Shown here: piece by piece, positions 46,850 to 57,177 of the stretch
How the letters are laid out: the number at the start of each line of letters is the position of its first letter
Position numbering within the stretch: position 1 is the stretch's first letter
The notes under the pieces: generated by a model
The model's database searches: none
The model's input: the letters and a program-made list of their open reading frames with translations, nothing else
Told to the model about the DNA's origin: nothing
Made by a program: the position numbers and the translations under genes
From: Apoda limacodes
Lineage: Eukaryota > Arthropoda > Insecta > Lepidoptera > Limacodidae
Assembly: GCA_946406115.1 (NCBI GenBank)
Contig: OX291561.1
Coordinates: 3,030,273-3,094,272, forward strand
Length of the DNA: 64,000 nt
Direction: 5' to 3'

Positions 46850-47160
46850 CGTTTCATCAGGTCTCCCTGACCGCCGAACCAGCACGCTGCGTCTACCCCG
46901 AGCATGACAGCAACAAGCACCGCCGGTTCTCCGCTGTCCGCGCAGCGAATCCTCAAAGAGCTCTGGCAACCTTACTCACCGCCGGGAACTCAACACTACT
47001 CAATGTTAGTGTTATTATGGCCGCGGTTTTCTGTTAGGTGGAGGTACTTCTCCAGTTCGGGCCGCTCATTCGAGCAAGTACTCGCTATGCCCTGCTTTAG
47101 TTGTTCGGGTGGCTTATTCGAGCGAGTACTTGCAGTGCCCTACCTATGCTAGAAAGGAGG
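46850..47160 (-). mobile_element. 5' leader of LINE copy F
   Basis: 46850-46990 matches 30110-30245 on the opposite strand (same LINE leader: 'gagctctttgaggattcgct', 'accggcggtgcttgttgctg', 'agggagacctgatgaaacgg'). 47040-47152 holds two similar ~48-bp units, each with TTCGGG...TTCGAGC-AGTACT...GCCCT, which may be leader repeats of the same LINE (inference). Confidence 0.6.
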
Positions 47161-47760
47161 TCTAGTGACTAGAAAGGCACGATGATTATTGGTATTAATT
47201 GTTTTATACTTTTTAATTTTACAGTTACTAAGGAGAAAAATCACATACTTATCAGATCTATTTGATAAGTACATAGATATAGAGAAATAGACAGCGTATT
47301 TCCTGGCCAGATATAAAAAAGGCCACCAAAGTGTAACAGAAACGGAGTGAAACTGTGATGTCTAGTCTAAGAGAAGACACCACAGATTAACTTTGTCTCT
47401 TTCTAAAGTGTGGCCAACTTTTTAAAGCTATTGCGCAGACCATAGGACAGACTACATAACTCGAAGTCTGTGGATAAGTACTAATAAAGAAGTAACAATG
47501 GCAATAATATTACTTAAGCGAGCGTTATACGTAACGTTGTTATAATAAAATAAACACAAATTAACTTTAAAGTAGAAGTATATAATCCCAATCGTTATTT
47601 AAAATTAGGATCAATCATCATTCAGTTTATATTTTCAGTTACATTATGAAAAAAGTTAATAAAATTGCAATTAGACAATCGTTGCAAACTTGAAAACATC
47701 TCATTATAAAACAAATTAAAAGAAAAAAACTGGTTGCCTGTAAAGTCGGTATACGGGCGA
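47161..47760. other. Intergenic, no supported gene
   Basis: AT-rich sequence without a recognised gene or element. Confidence 0.55.
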
Positions 47761-47764
47761 AAGT

Positions 47765-47945
47765 TTTACGTGACAACTTGTGCCTTTCACTTTTTATGTC
47801 TGTCTCTCTCGCTCTTAGGCGGGCTAACCATGCCGCGTGCCTCTCACTCGCTCTCATTGTGAGCGCATAACGTGAGCGGAGCGTAACGCAGTTTCTTGAA
47901 GTGTCACCCGGCAAACCAATTTATAAGACGTTGTCACGTCAAAAT
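47765..47945. mobile_element. MITE-like element candidate
   Basis: About 180 bp, GC-richer than the flanks, bounded by TTTTACGTGACAAC (from about 47762) and GTTGTCACGTCAAAA (to about 47945): 10 perfect paired bases plus flanking T/A. Inside are repeated 'tctctcgctc' and 'ctcactcgctctcat' words. The family is not assigned and no target duplication was defined. Confidence 0.4.
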
Positions 47946-47949
47946 AGAA

Positions 47950-49010
47950 ATAAAAAATTACAAATTTAACATGGTACACTCCTGGACACAGCTAAATTTA
48001 CGGCCGAATTCAGATCTAAAACAATAAAAAAGATGACAAATATTTTAGTTTCAAAACTGCATGTAAACTTTTTGTTAAACCTAACTTCTAGCTAGGAGCA
48101 GTTAAAACTTAAAACACAGGGTGGCTGATAGATGTGTATTGTATAGTAAAATTCATGTATTTTGTAAAACTTAGCTGGTACACAGCTTAGCTTAGCAATT
48201 TAGCTAGTCTAGTGAATTGCAAATATAATTATTTTATTTTATTATATACAACACAATTATGAGTTTTACCTTTGATAGAATAATACTACTTAAAAATTAT
48301 AAATATAAATACAGAATTGAAACGCAATTATTCTTTTTTACTATTCCCAATAAATTTTAGTTTTGGCTATCTTAAGTTCGTCAAAACAAAAATCTTATCG
48401 CGCCATTTTCTCAAAATCATTTTTTTGGAAATACTGTGTTCTTCAATACGACGGAAGCGTTACTATGAGATATATCTTAAATAATTTATACCATAATGAC
48501 GACGAATTTTTTGTATGGAATTTAACGTTATTACCGTTTTATAGACACATTTTTTGACTTTTTGCTACAACTTATAACAACTTATAACTAGATAACAAGC
48601 TGTTCTAACTATTTAACCAACTTTTATAACAAGCGAATGCAAAACATGCTTTAAAAATTTGCACAAGTGTTGAAACAGACACTTCCAGATTTTTTATTGC
48701 ATTAAAGACAATAAATGAAAATCATTCATTAAAATGAAGCACTAGACAAAAGCAAGTTTTATAATATATATTTTGTTTTCATCTTATAGGTGCTAAATTT
48801 TAGCCACAAAATTTGTACAAAAACGGCGTATTTTGGCGGTCTAGCCTATATCGCAGTCTTCACTAAACTCCTTTTAAATAAACTCAAAAAAAACAAGTGA
48901 CGTGAATACAAGTATCGATGAGTCAATGTATTTTACAATTTTGTAATGAAGAAATGTACATTCCTTCTAGATAAAAACATAGTTAAGATGAGAAAATAAA
49001 CATTGGTACA
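47950..49010. other. Intergenic, 3' flank of the EF-hand gene
   Basis: AT-rich sequence with no recognised element or gene. Confidence 0.55.
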
Positions 49011-49013
49011 TAG

Positions 49014-49019
49014 TTTATT
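49014..49019 (-). terminator. Polyadenylation signal of the EF-hand gene
   Basis: AATAAA on the minus strand, 28 bases beyond the stop codon at 49047-49049. A second AATAAA lies near 48993-48998. Confidence 0.6.
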
Positions 49020-49046
49020 TATAAATCAAAGTACATCCCACAAATC

Positions 49047-49595
49047 CTATATCCTAAAATCCCACAGAAGGTTTCCCGGAGCATTTGGATCATCTGAAAG
49101 GAAGTATTCGTTCCATAATATTTTAAATTCTTCCCTTTTTATGATGTCTTTGCCCTTGCTTACCGCCTTAAACGCAGCAACTGCGCTTTCCTTAATGAAT
49201 CCAAAAAATGACATTACTTTTACGTATTCTGCTTCTGTAATAACACCAGTTTGACTGCAAGATAAATATTTATAGACAACGTCTTCATACAGATTTTGCC
49301 ATTCAGAAGGGTTATTTGGGTTTTTAGCATATTTGTCAAACAAAACTGCAAATTCTTCGAAAGAAACTTTGCCATCATGGTTTGTATCCATTTCTTCCAG
49401 CATCCCGTCCAAAATTTTGTACAATTGTTTGCGTAAATATTCTTTTTCTGGCTCGTCAGATATCCACCCTCTGATTTGACTAATCTTGCTAATTATTACT
49501 TCCATATCTTCTTTGTCTATACTCTTATCCTTGTTATGATCCAAAAAAGTATAAAAAACGTGGTGGCATTTTTTCTTTCTAAATTCTGTTGCCAT
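49047..49595 (-). CDS. Juvenile hormone diol kinase / sarcoplasmic calcium-binding protein 2-type EF-hand protein
   Basis: Intact single exon of 182 codons. Insect JHDK proteins are about 183 residues and single-exon genes in moths (recalled); JHDK phosphorylates juvenile hormone diol with ATP or GTP in the cytosol, while the related SCPs buffer calcium. Loop 1 (residues 19-30, DHNKDKSIDKED) and loop 2 (70-81, DTNHDGKVSFEE) have calcium ligands; loop 1 ends in Asp rather than Glu. Loops 3 (112-123, SCSQTGVITEAE) and 4 (146-157) are degenerate. The C-terminus FLSDDPNAPGNLL is the family's conserved tail. There is no signal peptide. The start is supported by the promoter 15 bases upstream and the paralogue's matching start. 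Kinase against calcium buffer cannot be told apart from sequence alone. Confidence 0.88.
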   Translation of the reverse strand: MATEFRKKKCHHVFYTFLDHNKDKSIDKEDMEVIISKISQIRGWISDEPEKEYLRKQLYKILDGMLEEMDTNHDGKVSFEEFAVLFDKYAKNPNNPSEWQNLYEDVVYKYLSCSQTGVITEAEYVKVMSFFGFIKESAVAAFKAVSKGKDIIKREEFKILWNEYFLSDDPNAPGNLLWDFRI

Positions 49596-49609
49596 TTCGA
49601 ATCTTACAA

Positions 49610-49641
49610 TGACTAAAATTCTAAATGTTCTGCAATTTATA
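49610..49641 (-). promoter_or_regulatory. Core promoter of the EF-hand gene (TATA and initiator)
   Basis: TATAAAT (minus strand, 49635-49641) and an initiator-like TCATT with its A at 49610, 31 bases downstream of the first T. This predicts a 5' leader of only about 15 bases before the ATG at 49595. The paralogue keeps both elements and the spacing. Confidence 0.6.
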
Positions 49642-49659
49642 CACTCCTTTATTTATATT

Positions 49660-50362
49660 AAGTAGTTTGACTCACGTTACTGTAAAAATAAAATTTGTTT
49701 TTTTTTTTTCTTAAACCACGTTATGTATTCCATACCTATTTCACAAAACTGGAAAATATCTTGTGTACCAAACCTTGAGAGAAAATTAAGGTGTTTTAAT
49801 CAAAAGATCACGGTAACTATTACTGGACGGTATTTTTAATGCTTAAATATACAATCTTATCTACTTTTATTTATTTTTACACCGATTATTAATTAATGTA
49901 ACCTTTATATCCTGAGGTGATGTTTTATTGGGTTATAGTAATAATAATAAACAATATGAGCACTTTTAGTAAAATAAATAAAGATAATAAACTGTATTAA
50001 TACAGTTTTAGCTTTGTTTTAATTATTAATTGATAAAGCACGGCAACCCATACTATCTCCATCTACTCCGGTAGCTTTCTGCAGCTCCAATCAGGTTGTC
50101 TGTGCACCTGGTAGAAGGTCATACCTCACTTATTTTGATACTTTGTAGATGCTGCCCCAGCACCTTTCTTATGGTTCTTTTTTTTAAGGATGAAGGAGAC
50201 TATGGTAAGTGTTTTTGGTAAGCCATTAATTTCACTCCAAAAGTTAAACATTAATTAGTTCGTTTTAAACTTTAGTCTTGTAGTTGGATACTCACGGTGT
50301 CTTAACTCAATAGTGTAACTTGGGAATATTGTTGTCTTTATTAAGTACCAAGTTTTTTTTTT
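49660..50362. other. Upstream flank of the EF-hand gene, no supported gene
   Basis: AT-rich sequence. 50040-50150 has a short GC-richer piece ('ctgcagctccaatcaggttg', 'tctgtgcacctggtagaagg') resembling the antisense of the RTE-like C-terminus at 28860-28910, so a small eroded fragment of that LINE is likely. Confidence 0.5.
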
Positions 50363-50540
50363 GGTTTTTTCAAGGCCTACAGTTATGGGGTTCTTCAAGA
50401 AAGAAGTTATTAGATTTCTGAAGGGTCGGCAATGCTCGAGTTATACCCCTGGTGTTTCAAGCGTCCATAGGCTACGCTTGTTTGCCACCTTAATGGTATA
50501 AAAAAAATCTGTAGAAAGTGTAAAAAAAAAAAAAAAGATT
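50363..50540 (+). mobile_element. Jockey/CR1-like LINE copy G, 3' end with A tail
   Basis: Matches the last ~150 bp of copy C, with the frame for MGFFKKEVIRFLKGRQ, then 'cttgtttgccaccttaatgg', a run of A, and a second A14 run at about 50523-50536. It is strongly 5'-truncated. Confidence 0.88.
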
Positions 50541-51386
50541 TATATATAATGGAATATAAATCTTTAATTTATATTGGAAACTAAACTGGACTGTCTGTCT
50601 GTTCGTTTTTTAACCTCTTCACAACCATATTCAACTACCGATCTTGATTCAATTTGGAAAGGAAATAGGTTTTATTATTTAAAGAAAAATATAGTCTAAG
50701 TACATTTTCTCACGGAAATTTACTACAATTACATAACAAATTATTTGCAGGTGATGGTGGCTGATAAGTAAGTATAATAAATGGTGATAAGTAATGACAC
50801 GTGGGATCACTAGTTTGTGATAATTTGTGTTCAACGAATGTGACTAGCCAAATTAGTTTACCAAAAGCTTAACTACATCGTTGAATTAATGGACGCAGAT
50901 AACAAAAAATAATCGAAAAAAACAAAAATGTAAACGTGTTCAGTTTACCCATCTGTTCGAGGTGACATTCAGCTAAGTTAGGTTCTGGTTTAGTGAATTA
51001 TTTATTTTTCTTATCCTGATCTAATTTAAATAGTTATTGCAACTAAAAATTTGTAATTCATTATTCGTTTCCGCCTTAGACACGCAGTCCGACTTGTTTG
51101 TTCGTTGGATCGGTCCGCGGGGATTTTTTCTGGTGGTTCGATTGATCGGACTACAAGAAATTGCAATTCCGCTTTGTCAAACTGATCCGACCACATGACA
51201 TTTTTTCTCCTGATGATTCGATTGATCCACGTAACATTATAAGACTACCCAGTAGAAATGCGATGTAAGCACGGCGAGCGCGCCACGATCTTGAGCAGAC
51301 GCACAATTCACTCCGTAACTCGCGAATCTGTCATTTAGTTGCTCGCGGACTACATCGCTGTGTGTAGTTGCACAAAAATATTTAAA

Positions 51387-51467
51387 ATGCCTTCTTGTGC
51401 AGTAACAACTTGTAGAGCAAGAAGCCAGGTATTAAATTTGTTAAAGAGAGGAATATCTTTTCATTGG
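51387..51467 (+). CDS. Possible first exon of a THAP-domain gene
   Basis: The frame reads MPSCAVTTCRARSQ, then LKRGISFHW. THAP domains start M-P-x-C-(x)4-C and continue with a G-[IV]-[ST]-F-H-x-F-P block, so the first two zinc-ligand cysteines and the F-H pair are in place. A donor-like gtgaaa overlaps the end (51466-51471), and read through it would stop at 51468-51470. Upstream 51250-51360 is GC-rich for this window, as for a promoter. No further THAP exons (second C, H, AVPTIF) were seen downstream, so it may be an orphan exon or a transposon-derived fragment. Confidence 0.45.
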
Positions 51468-51929
51468 TGAAATTTTGAAATTGTGAATTTCACTTTACTG
51501 AATATGTGTATACTTTCATTGTTACATTTTACGGTATAAACATTGACAAAATTTTAAGTTTCAATACTTTTTAATGTCCGTAGCAAATTGGATAAAAGTG
51601 CTAAAACAGAACCCTTATAATTTTATAATGTCCGTCCGTTCGTATGTTACAGTCTTTGCACCGATCTGGCAAAAAAAAGGTAGTTAGGTGTCCTTTGTAA
51701 ACTAGCCTAAAGTTTTGTGGTAAACCTGAGAAAAAAAATCATACAGTTGTGTGAGGGTGTCGTTGGATAGGTCGGCAAAAATTGGTAGTTTTGCGAGTTA
51801 ATTGCTTTTAAAACAAAATCCGTTTATAAGTTTTAACACATTGTCGGTTTAACGCATTAGTTTAACAGTGCAATCCTATTGCAAACTAATTTTGTGCATG
51901 TGATCGCCGATTGTGAGCTAATTTTATAG

Positions 51930-52140
51930 CACTGATGAGCAAACACGCTGGTGGCTCGTCTGATTTGATGGATGCTTGCAACATCTACTAAGGGATATTG
52001 CTACTTGCGCATCAACCCTTTAAATCTTTAAATTACATGTTTAATCACTTTAAGGACCTGATACTTCTTAACTAATGAGAGTGGTCCCTGAACAGACATA
52101 ATTTGATGTAAAAGTACCACTAAAAAAATAAAAACCAATT
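51930..52140 (-). mobile_element. LINE 3' end relic
   Basis: 'gatgagcaaacacgctggtg', 'gatggatgcttgcaacatct' and 'ttgcgcatcaaccctttaaa' follow the same layout as the antisense 3' ends of the jockey-like copies (for example 29655-29760). Divergence is high, so it is an older or different subfamily. Confidence 0.4.
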
Positions 52141-52776
52141 CATTAGAAATAACACTGCGTTCAAAATTGTATTGAAAGAGTTTGTAGAAACCCGTTTAAA
52201 TTAATCTATAAAAAATTAATTTACTTTAATACTTTGTTTTTTTTCGATGATGGCTAAAATAATGATGAGAGACGGAGAATGACATAGAATACTTTTAATT
52301 CCGGACGATTTAAAACTTCCCTAAGGAATAACTATACCCGAGTTTCACCGGACGTCATATAGCTACTGCTGTTGCAAACTTCCTTAAGTACTATGTTCTG
52401 AAGCTATGAGTATTAAAGTACTTTTTTTAGGTACGAGACAGAAAGCCAAAGCTTGAATGCAATTTCATATTATTTACATTGCACACTAGATGACCAAAAT
52501 CGGTGTAAGTCGGTTTAAACGTTGGGAAACGAAAAAAGTATTTATATATATTATACATAGAAAACGCCCAGTCTAAAGCCATCATAAATGTTCATCACAT
52601 AAATTTATGTTTTTTGGCGGAAATCGAGCTGTTTTAGTTCGTTGATTCTAGTTCTTATAATATAGATCAAATTAATCTTCGTTCGAGACTCCCTGAAGAA
52701 AACATTTCAGAATTACCATATCCATGGCTACATCATGAATATAAACAAATATTTTCATAGCAAAGGCAAAAGCTTA

Positions 52777-52848
52777 ACTTTGAGCCAGGACTTGAACCTG
52801 TCAACCTCACAGTCCGTGTAAGCGCTCTGCCGTCTGAGCTATCAAAGC
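52777..52848 (-). ncRNA. tRNA-like sequence, probably pseudogene or SINE head
   Basis: On the minus strand: acceptor arm GCTTTGA/TCAAAGT (7 pairs with one G-U), TA, D arm GCTC/GAGC, anticodon stem CTTAC/GTGAG with loop ACGGACT, and T arm with box B GGTTCAAGTCC. Box A TAGCTCAG----GGCAGAGC is present. Faults: C instead of U at position 33 and one extra base between the T stem and acceptor. The apparent anticodon GGA would need a long variable arm for Ser, which is absent. No tRNA identity is claimed. Confidence 0.5.
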
Positions 52849-53106
52849 AGAATTCTTGCCAATGAATTTCCTAACTACATCTTTGAACGTCATAGACACA
52901 CAATTACTAGGGAACTTATGTTTTGCTCCTAGCAAATAAATCTTACAAATTATCAGTTTTTCATAAACTTAAAACCAATATAAATACATATGCACAAGGA
53001 TAGTTTATCTTACTTTGACACCTAGTCTAATCGTCATCGTAGTTACAACAACTTTGATTAATGTCTCAAAAATGTAAAATTTACTCGTCTAAGGCCTTAT
53101 ATATAA

Positions 53107-53330
53107 GACTAGCTGACTCGGCAAATGTTTTTTCATCAACATCTGCCGCACAAACCGGCGTGTGAATAACAACTTACCAACATTTCATAACCATTGGTTT
53201 ACCCTTGCTGCGCGAGTGCGACTCGCACTTGACCCTTTTTTTCTTTTTCAGAAACCTTCCCCGGCGTGTGCATAACAACTTATAAAATTTCATCACAATC
53301 AATTTGCCCTTCACTCGACCCAGTCCGACT
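53107..53330 (+). mobile_element. Short interspersed repeat head fragment
   Basis: Starts 'actagctgactcggcaaatg' and contains 'gtgtgaataacaacttacca' and a near-duplicate 'gtgtgcataacaacttataa' about 110 bp later. The 'actagctgacccggcaaa' head is common in lepidopteran repeats (recalled). Confidence 0.5.
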
Positions 53331-53800
53331 CACTGAAATCCTTATGAGCTTATTTAAAAGGCCAACAGTTAAAGACCACGTTTCTGTACCTCAGTCACCA
53401 CTCACCACCAGAGTCATCACTGGTTGTAGATTTTGTCTTTGGGCACTAAGGTGTTTTGGTAGTTTCTCGAACGCTGCCCAACCGAGCTGGATTCTTCAGT
53501 TAATCTATTTCTCAAAGTAAGACTTACCTAACTGAACTACTCGCCCTAGTTATGGTTATACGTCAACAACTTAGAGAGTAGCGTTCACAATAACAACAGG
53601 AAAAGGCCGTACATGAACATTGAACAAAACCTTCGGTTTATCCATATTCATTTTATGGCCAAACTGTTAAGAAACTCTGCTAAGATCTCTGAGCATTGTG
53701 CCCAGGTCTTCTAGCGATTCTGCCATGACTACGATGTTGTGGTCCATACCCGTATAGTTGGTCCATACCCGTATAGTTGGTCCATACCTTAAAATGAGCC
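53331..53800 (-). pseudogene. RTE-like LINE reverse transcriptase fragment
   Basis: The minus-strand frame reads NIVVMAESLEDLGTMLRDLS, a stop, QFGHKMNMDKPKVLFN, then after frame changes a LGRVVQLGKSY-like block, RRIQLGWAAFEKL and MTLVVSGD. This is the RT region from the Y-A-D-D-I-V-V-M-A motif on; the YADD itself is replaced (reads DHN before IVVMA) next to a 19-bp tandem repeat. It is a dead remnant. Confidence 0.75.
53742..53788. repeat. 19-bp tandem repeat, 2.5 units
   Basis: Unit gtccatacccgtatagttg at 53742-53760 and 53761-53779, then a partial third. It lies at the point where the RT active-site motif of the LINE remnant is lost. Confidence 0.9.
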
Positions 53801-56800
53801 CCACCTGCTTAAAGTTCAATATTTGGTATGTTTAATGTGCACTTATTTATCTATTCTTAGTTCTTAATGTTTTTGCAGTCGGGTTTTTTTTATTTATTTC
53901 TATTTACACATTTTTAGTTTTTGTTGTTTTTGCATTATTTTTTATTTTACTATGTTAAGTACTCATTCACCAAAATCAACCCACTTAGGCTTAAGGAGGT
54001 CACAATGCAACGGATATACTCACATTCATACATACGCGCGAAAAACATTACCCTCCTTCTAGGTCAGTCAAGGAAAAATAGGTAATAATTGTCTATTGCA
54101 TTCGTCGGCGAAAAAAACATATAGTTCAATGCTCTCTCAGAATGGCAGCCTTAGGGACTTATTTTTTTGTTTTTACCCGTCTTTTGAAAATGGATTAATT
54201 TTTTGTTAAAATCTTTATAGTATTGCGAGGAATGGTGTGAAAATACAACTAGAATACATAAAGTAAATAAACTTTATAATATAATTTTTGTTCTAAGAAT
54301 TTCAAATTCGGATGGTTCAGATTCTGAAAACACCTATTTACACCATTTTGGTTTGTTTTATAATAAATTTAAAATAACTAAGATATAAAGAGATACTGGA
54401 AATTGCATAAAATGCAGAATCGAGTTGTCGCGCGAAAAGCACTTCGAAGCGCACGAGTTTTTGGCTGCATAATGCAAATCATTTCAGAGACTATAGTGCT
54501 TTATCTAAGTATAATTAATGATTCATTTTGTAGAGGTTATGTTAGTTAGTTAATACTATAAATAGTTAAACGCCAGTTAATTTTATTTAAATTGTTTCTT
54601 TTTGTACCTAGTAATTTTTTTCTCGCTGTAGTAACAATTGTGTGTGTCGCTCAGGACTTATTTTCAATCTTGGATCCTTCGATTGGCAATCACTGCTTTG
54701 CAGCCTTGCATAACAAATAACTATTATATTATTTTCCTATCCTAACTAATATTTATTTGTGAAAGTTTGTTTGTTTGTTTGTTATTGCTTGGCGTCCCTA
54801 AGGAGCAACCGATTGCGCTGATTTTTGGCACAGCTATTGTGGAAAAAAAGGACAAAGGCTACTTTTTATCCCAGAAAAGTTTCCGCAGGAATAACTTATT
54901 ACCATATTTATGGGGGGGTGGTAGCTAGCTACAGTTATAGCTTGCAGACTTTTTGATGTGAAAGTCGTTAAAATCACACCAAAACATACAGGTACTACGA
55001 CAAAATTTTTTAACCGTAACGAACAGGTTTAAACATCTTGCCTTAATAATTCCCAAACTATGTCTTAAGGTGCGGTTTCATTATTTAGCTTAAATAGTCA
55101 ATGCATCGAGTGCACGCGGGTTGTCGAGAAAAAAGCATTGCGCAGATAGACAAAATCATACCATTGAGTGTAGCTGAATTGAGTCATTCGTACGTATGTG
55201 TGTTTGCGCATTTGAGACGTTGTCTCACCTAAGATACAAAAATGACTAATATTACTTCTTAGTAGTATGTATTAGTATTGTGGTTTTTTATTTAAGAAAC
55301 ACAAGTATTTTTTTATCTTCTTTAGTTAAACTGCTGCGAGAAGCAAGATATTAACTATTTGCATAAATTATTAATCTGTATTTGTCGTTTTAATTGTTAT
55401 TGTTGTTCTAAGCAATAAGCTACCGCTTTTTTGTATTATATCTTTGTAGAATGGCCCTATCATGTGTCTAAGTGCGCAATACATAAGTCCAACTAACTAA
55501 GCTACCGCTTACTTTAGTTTTTTTTCTTATGTTAAATACTTGGAGATATAATGTCTCGGTATTAATATGCATCATAAACATAAGGATAGATATTTTTTAA
55601 GTTATTTTGCGTAAAAAAGGGCTTTTTTGACACAGGGTCCGGAACAACTCAACTCCCTTCTTAAATAAGTAATTTAAAGGTTTAATTGTCCCATTCTCAT
55701 TTTAAAACTCTGAAATCCTTTGCATGTTAGTTCCATGTTAGCGACTTTTTATAGTAGGTGAGACAATTAGTTCAAGTTAGAATTAAAAAATAAATTCAAG
55801 TTACATTCTTCACCCAATTCCGGCAATTAATATGTCATGTATCCGCTATTAATTAACTTTTTTATTGTTTTTTAATCATGCTTGATTTTTTGGGTTACGT
55901 GTTTTAACAGAAAACCTAACCTCATAGTATCACTTTGTTCATCTGTCTGTCTGTCTATCTGTCTGTCGGTCACGACCCTTTTCTCCGAACTCCCATTTTT
56001 ATCGCATATTTTACTCTCTCAAAAAAAAACCTATAGAGTATTTCCCTGTTCTGTACTACTGCATTCCACTCACCTACGCAGGCCCCGCGCCGTGTCGTCG
56101 CCGCGCTTACAGTGCGTGGACGACACGTGTATCGCAGGATAATCTGGGGCTGATTAGTGTATGCAGCAGTGTGGAGTTTCATACAAAGAATGATAAACAA
56201 TTCAAGGCAAGGCGTTGGTGATCGGGATGGTTAGAGCTTTTGGGTTCTATCTTTTGCGGTAGGTTGTAAATTGAATAAGTTTATGCTGAAAGCTTTCCGA
56301 GCAGATCAGATCAGATTAGAAAGTAGTATTCATCACAATAAAACATCTTCAGTTTTAAGCTCAGATTCAGTATTCCTTTCACCATTCGGTTATCACTCCC
56401 AGTTTTAACCCCACGCAGGAACATACTCACTCAATACGGTTATGCAAATTTCATTGTTATGTGTATTAAATATTCGAAGTGTTGATGTATCTTTTAAGCT
56501 CAGTTGCATCAAAATAGCGTGCCTAGTAAGAATAAATAAATAAAAAAGATATGCTTTCAGTTTGCTAATGCTAGCCTACGTCATAAAGGTCCATTAACTA
56601 TATTGTGTCCACGTTAATGCTTAATGTTTAATCAACTTGTGCACTTAATGCCCTGGCAGTCCAACATAAAGCGTAGCGCAGAAAAAGCTATGATTTAGTT
56701 AACAATATCCAGTAAGCGAATGGTAGAGAAAATAAGCTTTGTTTCAACTACCAAGTAATTTCATGAATGTTCACGTAAAATGCAAGCACTTTTATGATTT

Positions 56801-57120
56801 TATAAGATCAGTGCGAAATTATCGTACAAAAATCCACTTCATCTTGCTATTTATTGCGCATGCGAGATATGACCAATCGCTATTGGCAATCGAAATCAGC
56901 GTGAAACGAGTTATTAATTTTCTGATTTTTTACGTAACCTTGTATTCCGAAATCAATTAAGAATCTAATAATTTTCGAATCTTCAAAACAGCATTAATCT
57001 CCACACATTGTTTTTATTTAAATAACGCTTGCCATTTTTAGTGGAATGAGAGTTTTATTTACATATCTGTCGCTAAATTATCAGCTCAGTCATAGCGGCG
57101 TTTTTGATAAATAGATTATA
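53801..57120. other. AT-rich intergenic stretch with repeat fragments
   Basis: 54747-54960 is an antisense-type lepidopteran repeat ('gtgaaagtttgtttgtttgt', then 'ggctactttttatcccagaa'). 55938-55973 is a CTGT-type microsatellite at the head of a similar repeat ('cggtcacgacccttttctcc'). 56090-56150 is a short GC-rich island without a recognised gene. Nothing else coding was seen. Confidence 0.55.
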
Positions 57121-57126
57121 ACTAAG

Positions 57127-57134
57127 TATATAAA
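57127..57134 (+). promoter_or_regulatory. TATA-like element of the acid phosphatase gene
   Basis: TATATAAA lies 44 bases before the ATG at 57178. An initiator-like TCAGT at 57142 is too close for the usual ~30 bases, so the start is more likely near 57155-57160. This predicts a very short leader. Confidence 0.4.
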
Positions 57135-57177
57135 GCGTCTGTCAGTTTTTATCGACATTAGGTAGGGATTTCATACA

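Noticed and set aside
53266..53520. 84-residue + strand frame as a gene
   Set aside because: It overlaps the minus-strand RTE-like RT remnant and a repeat head; no independent support.
56090..56150. GC-rich island as a coding exon or promoter
   Set aside because: No recognisable protein, splice signals or downstream gene at a suitable distance; composition alone is not enough.
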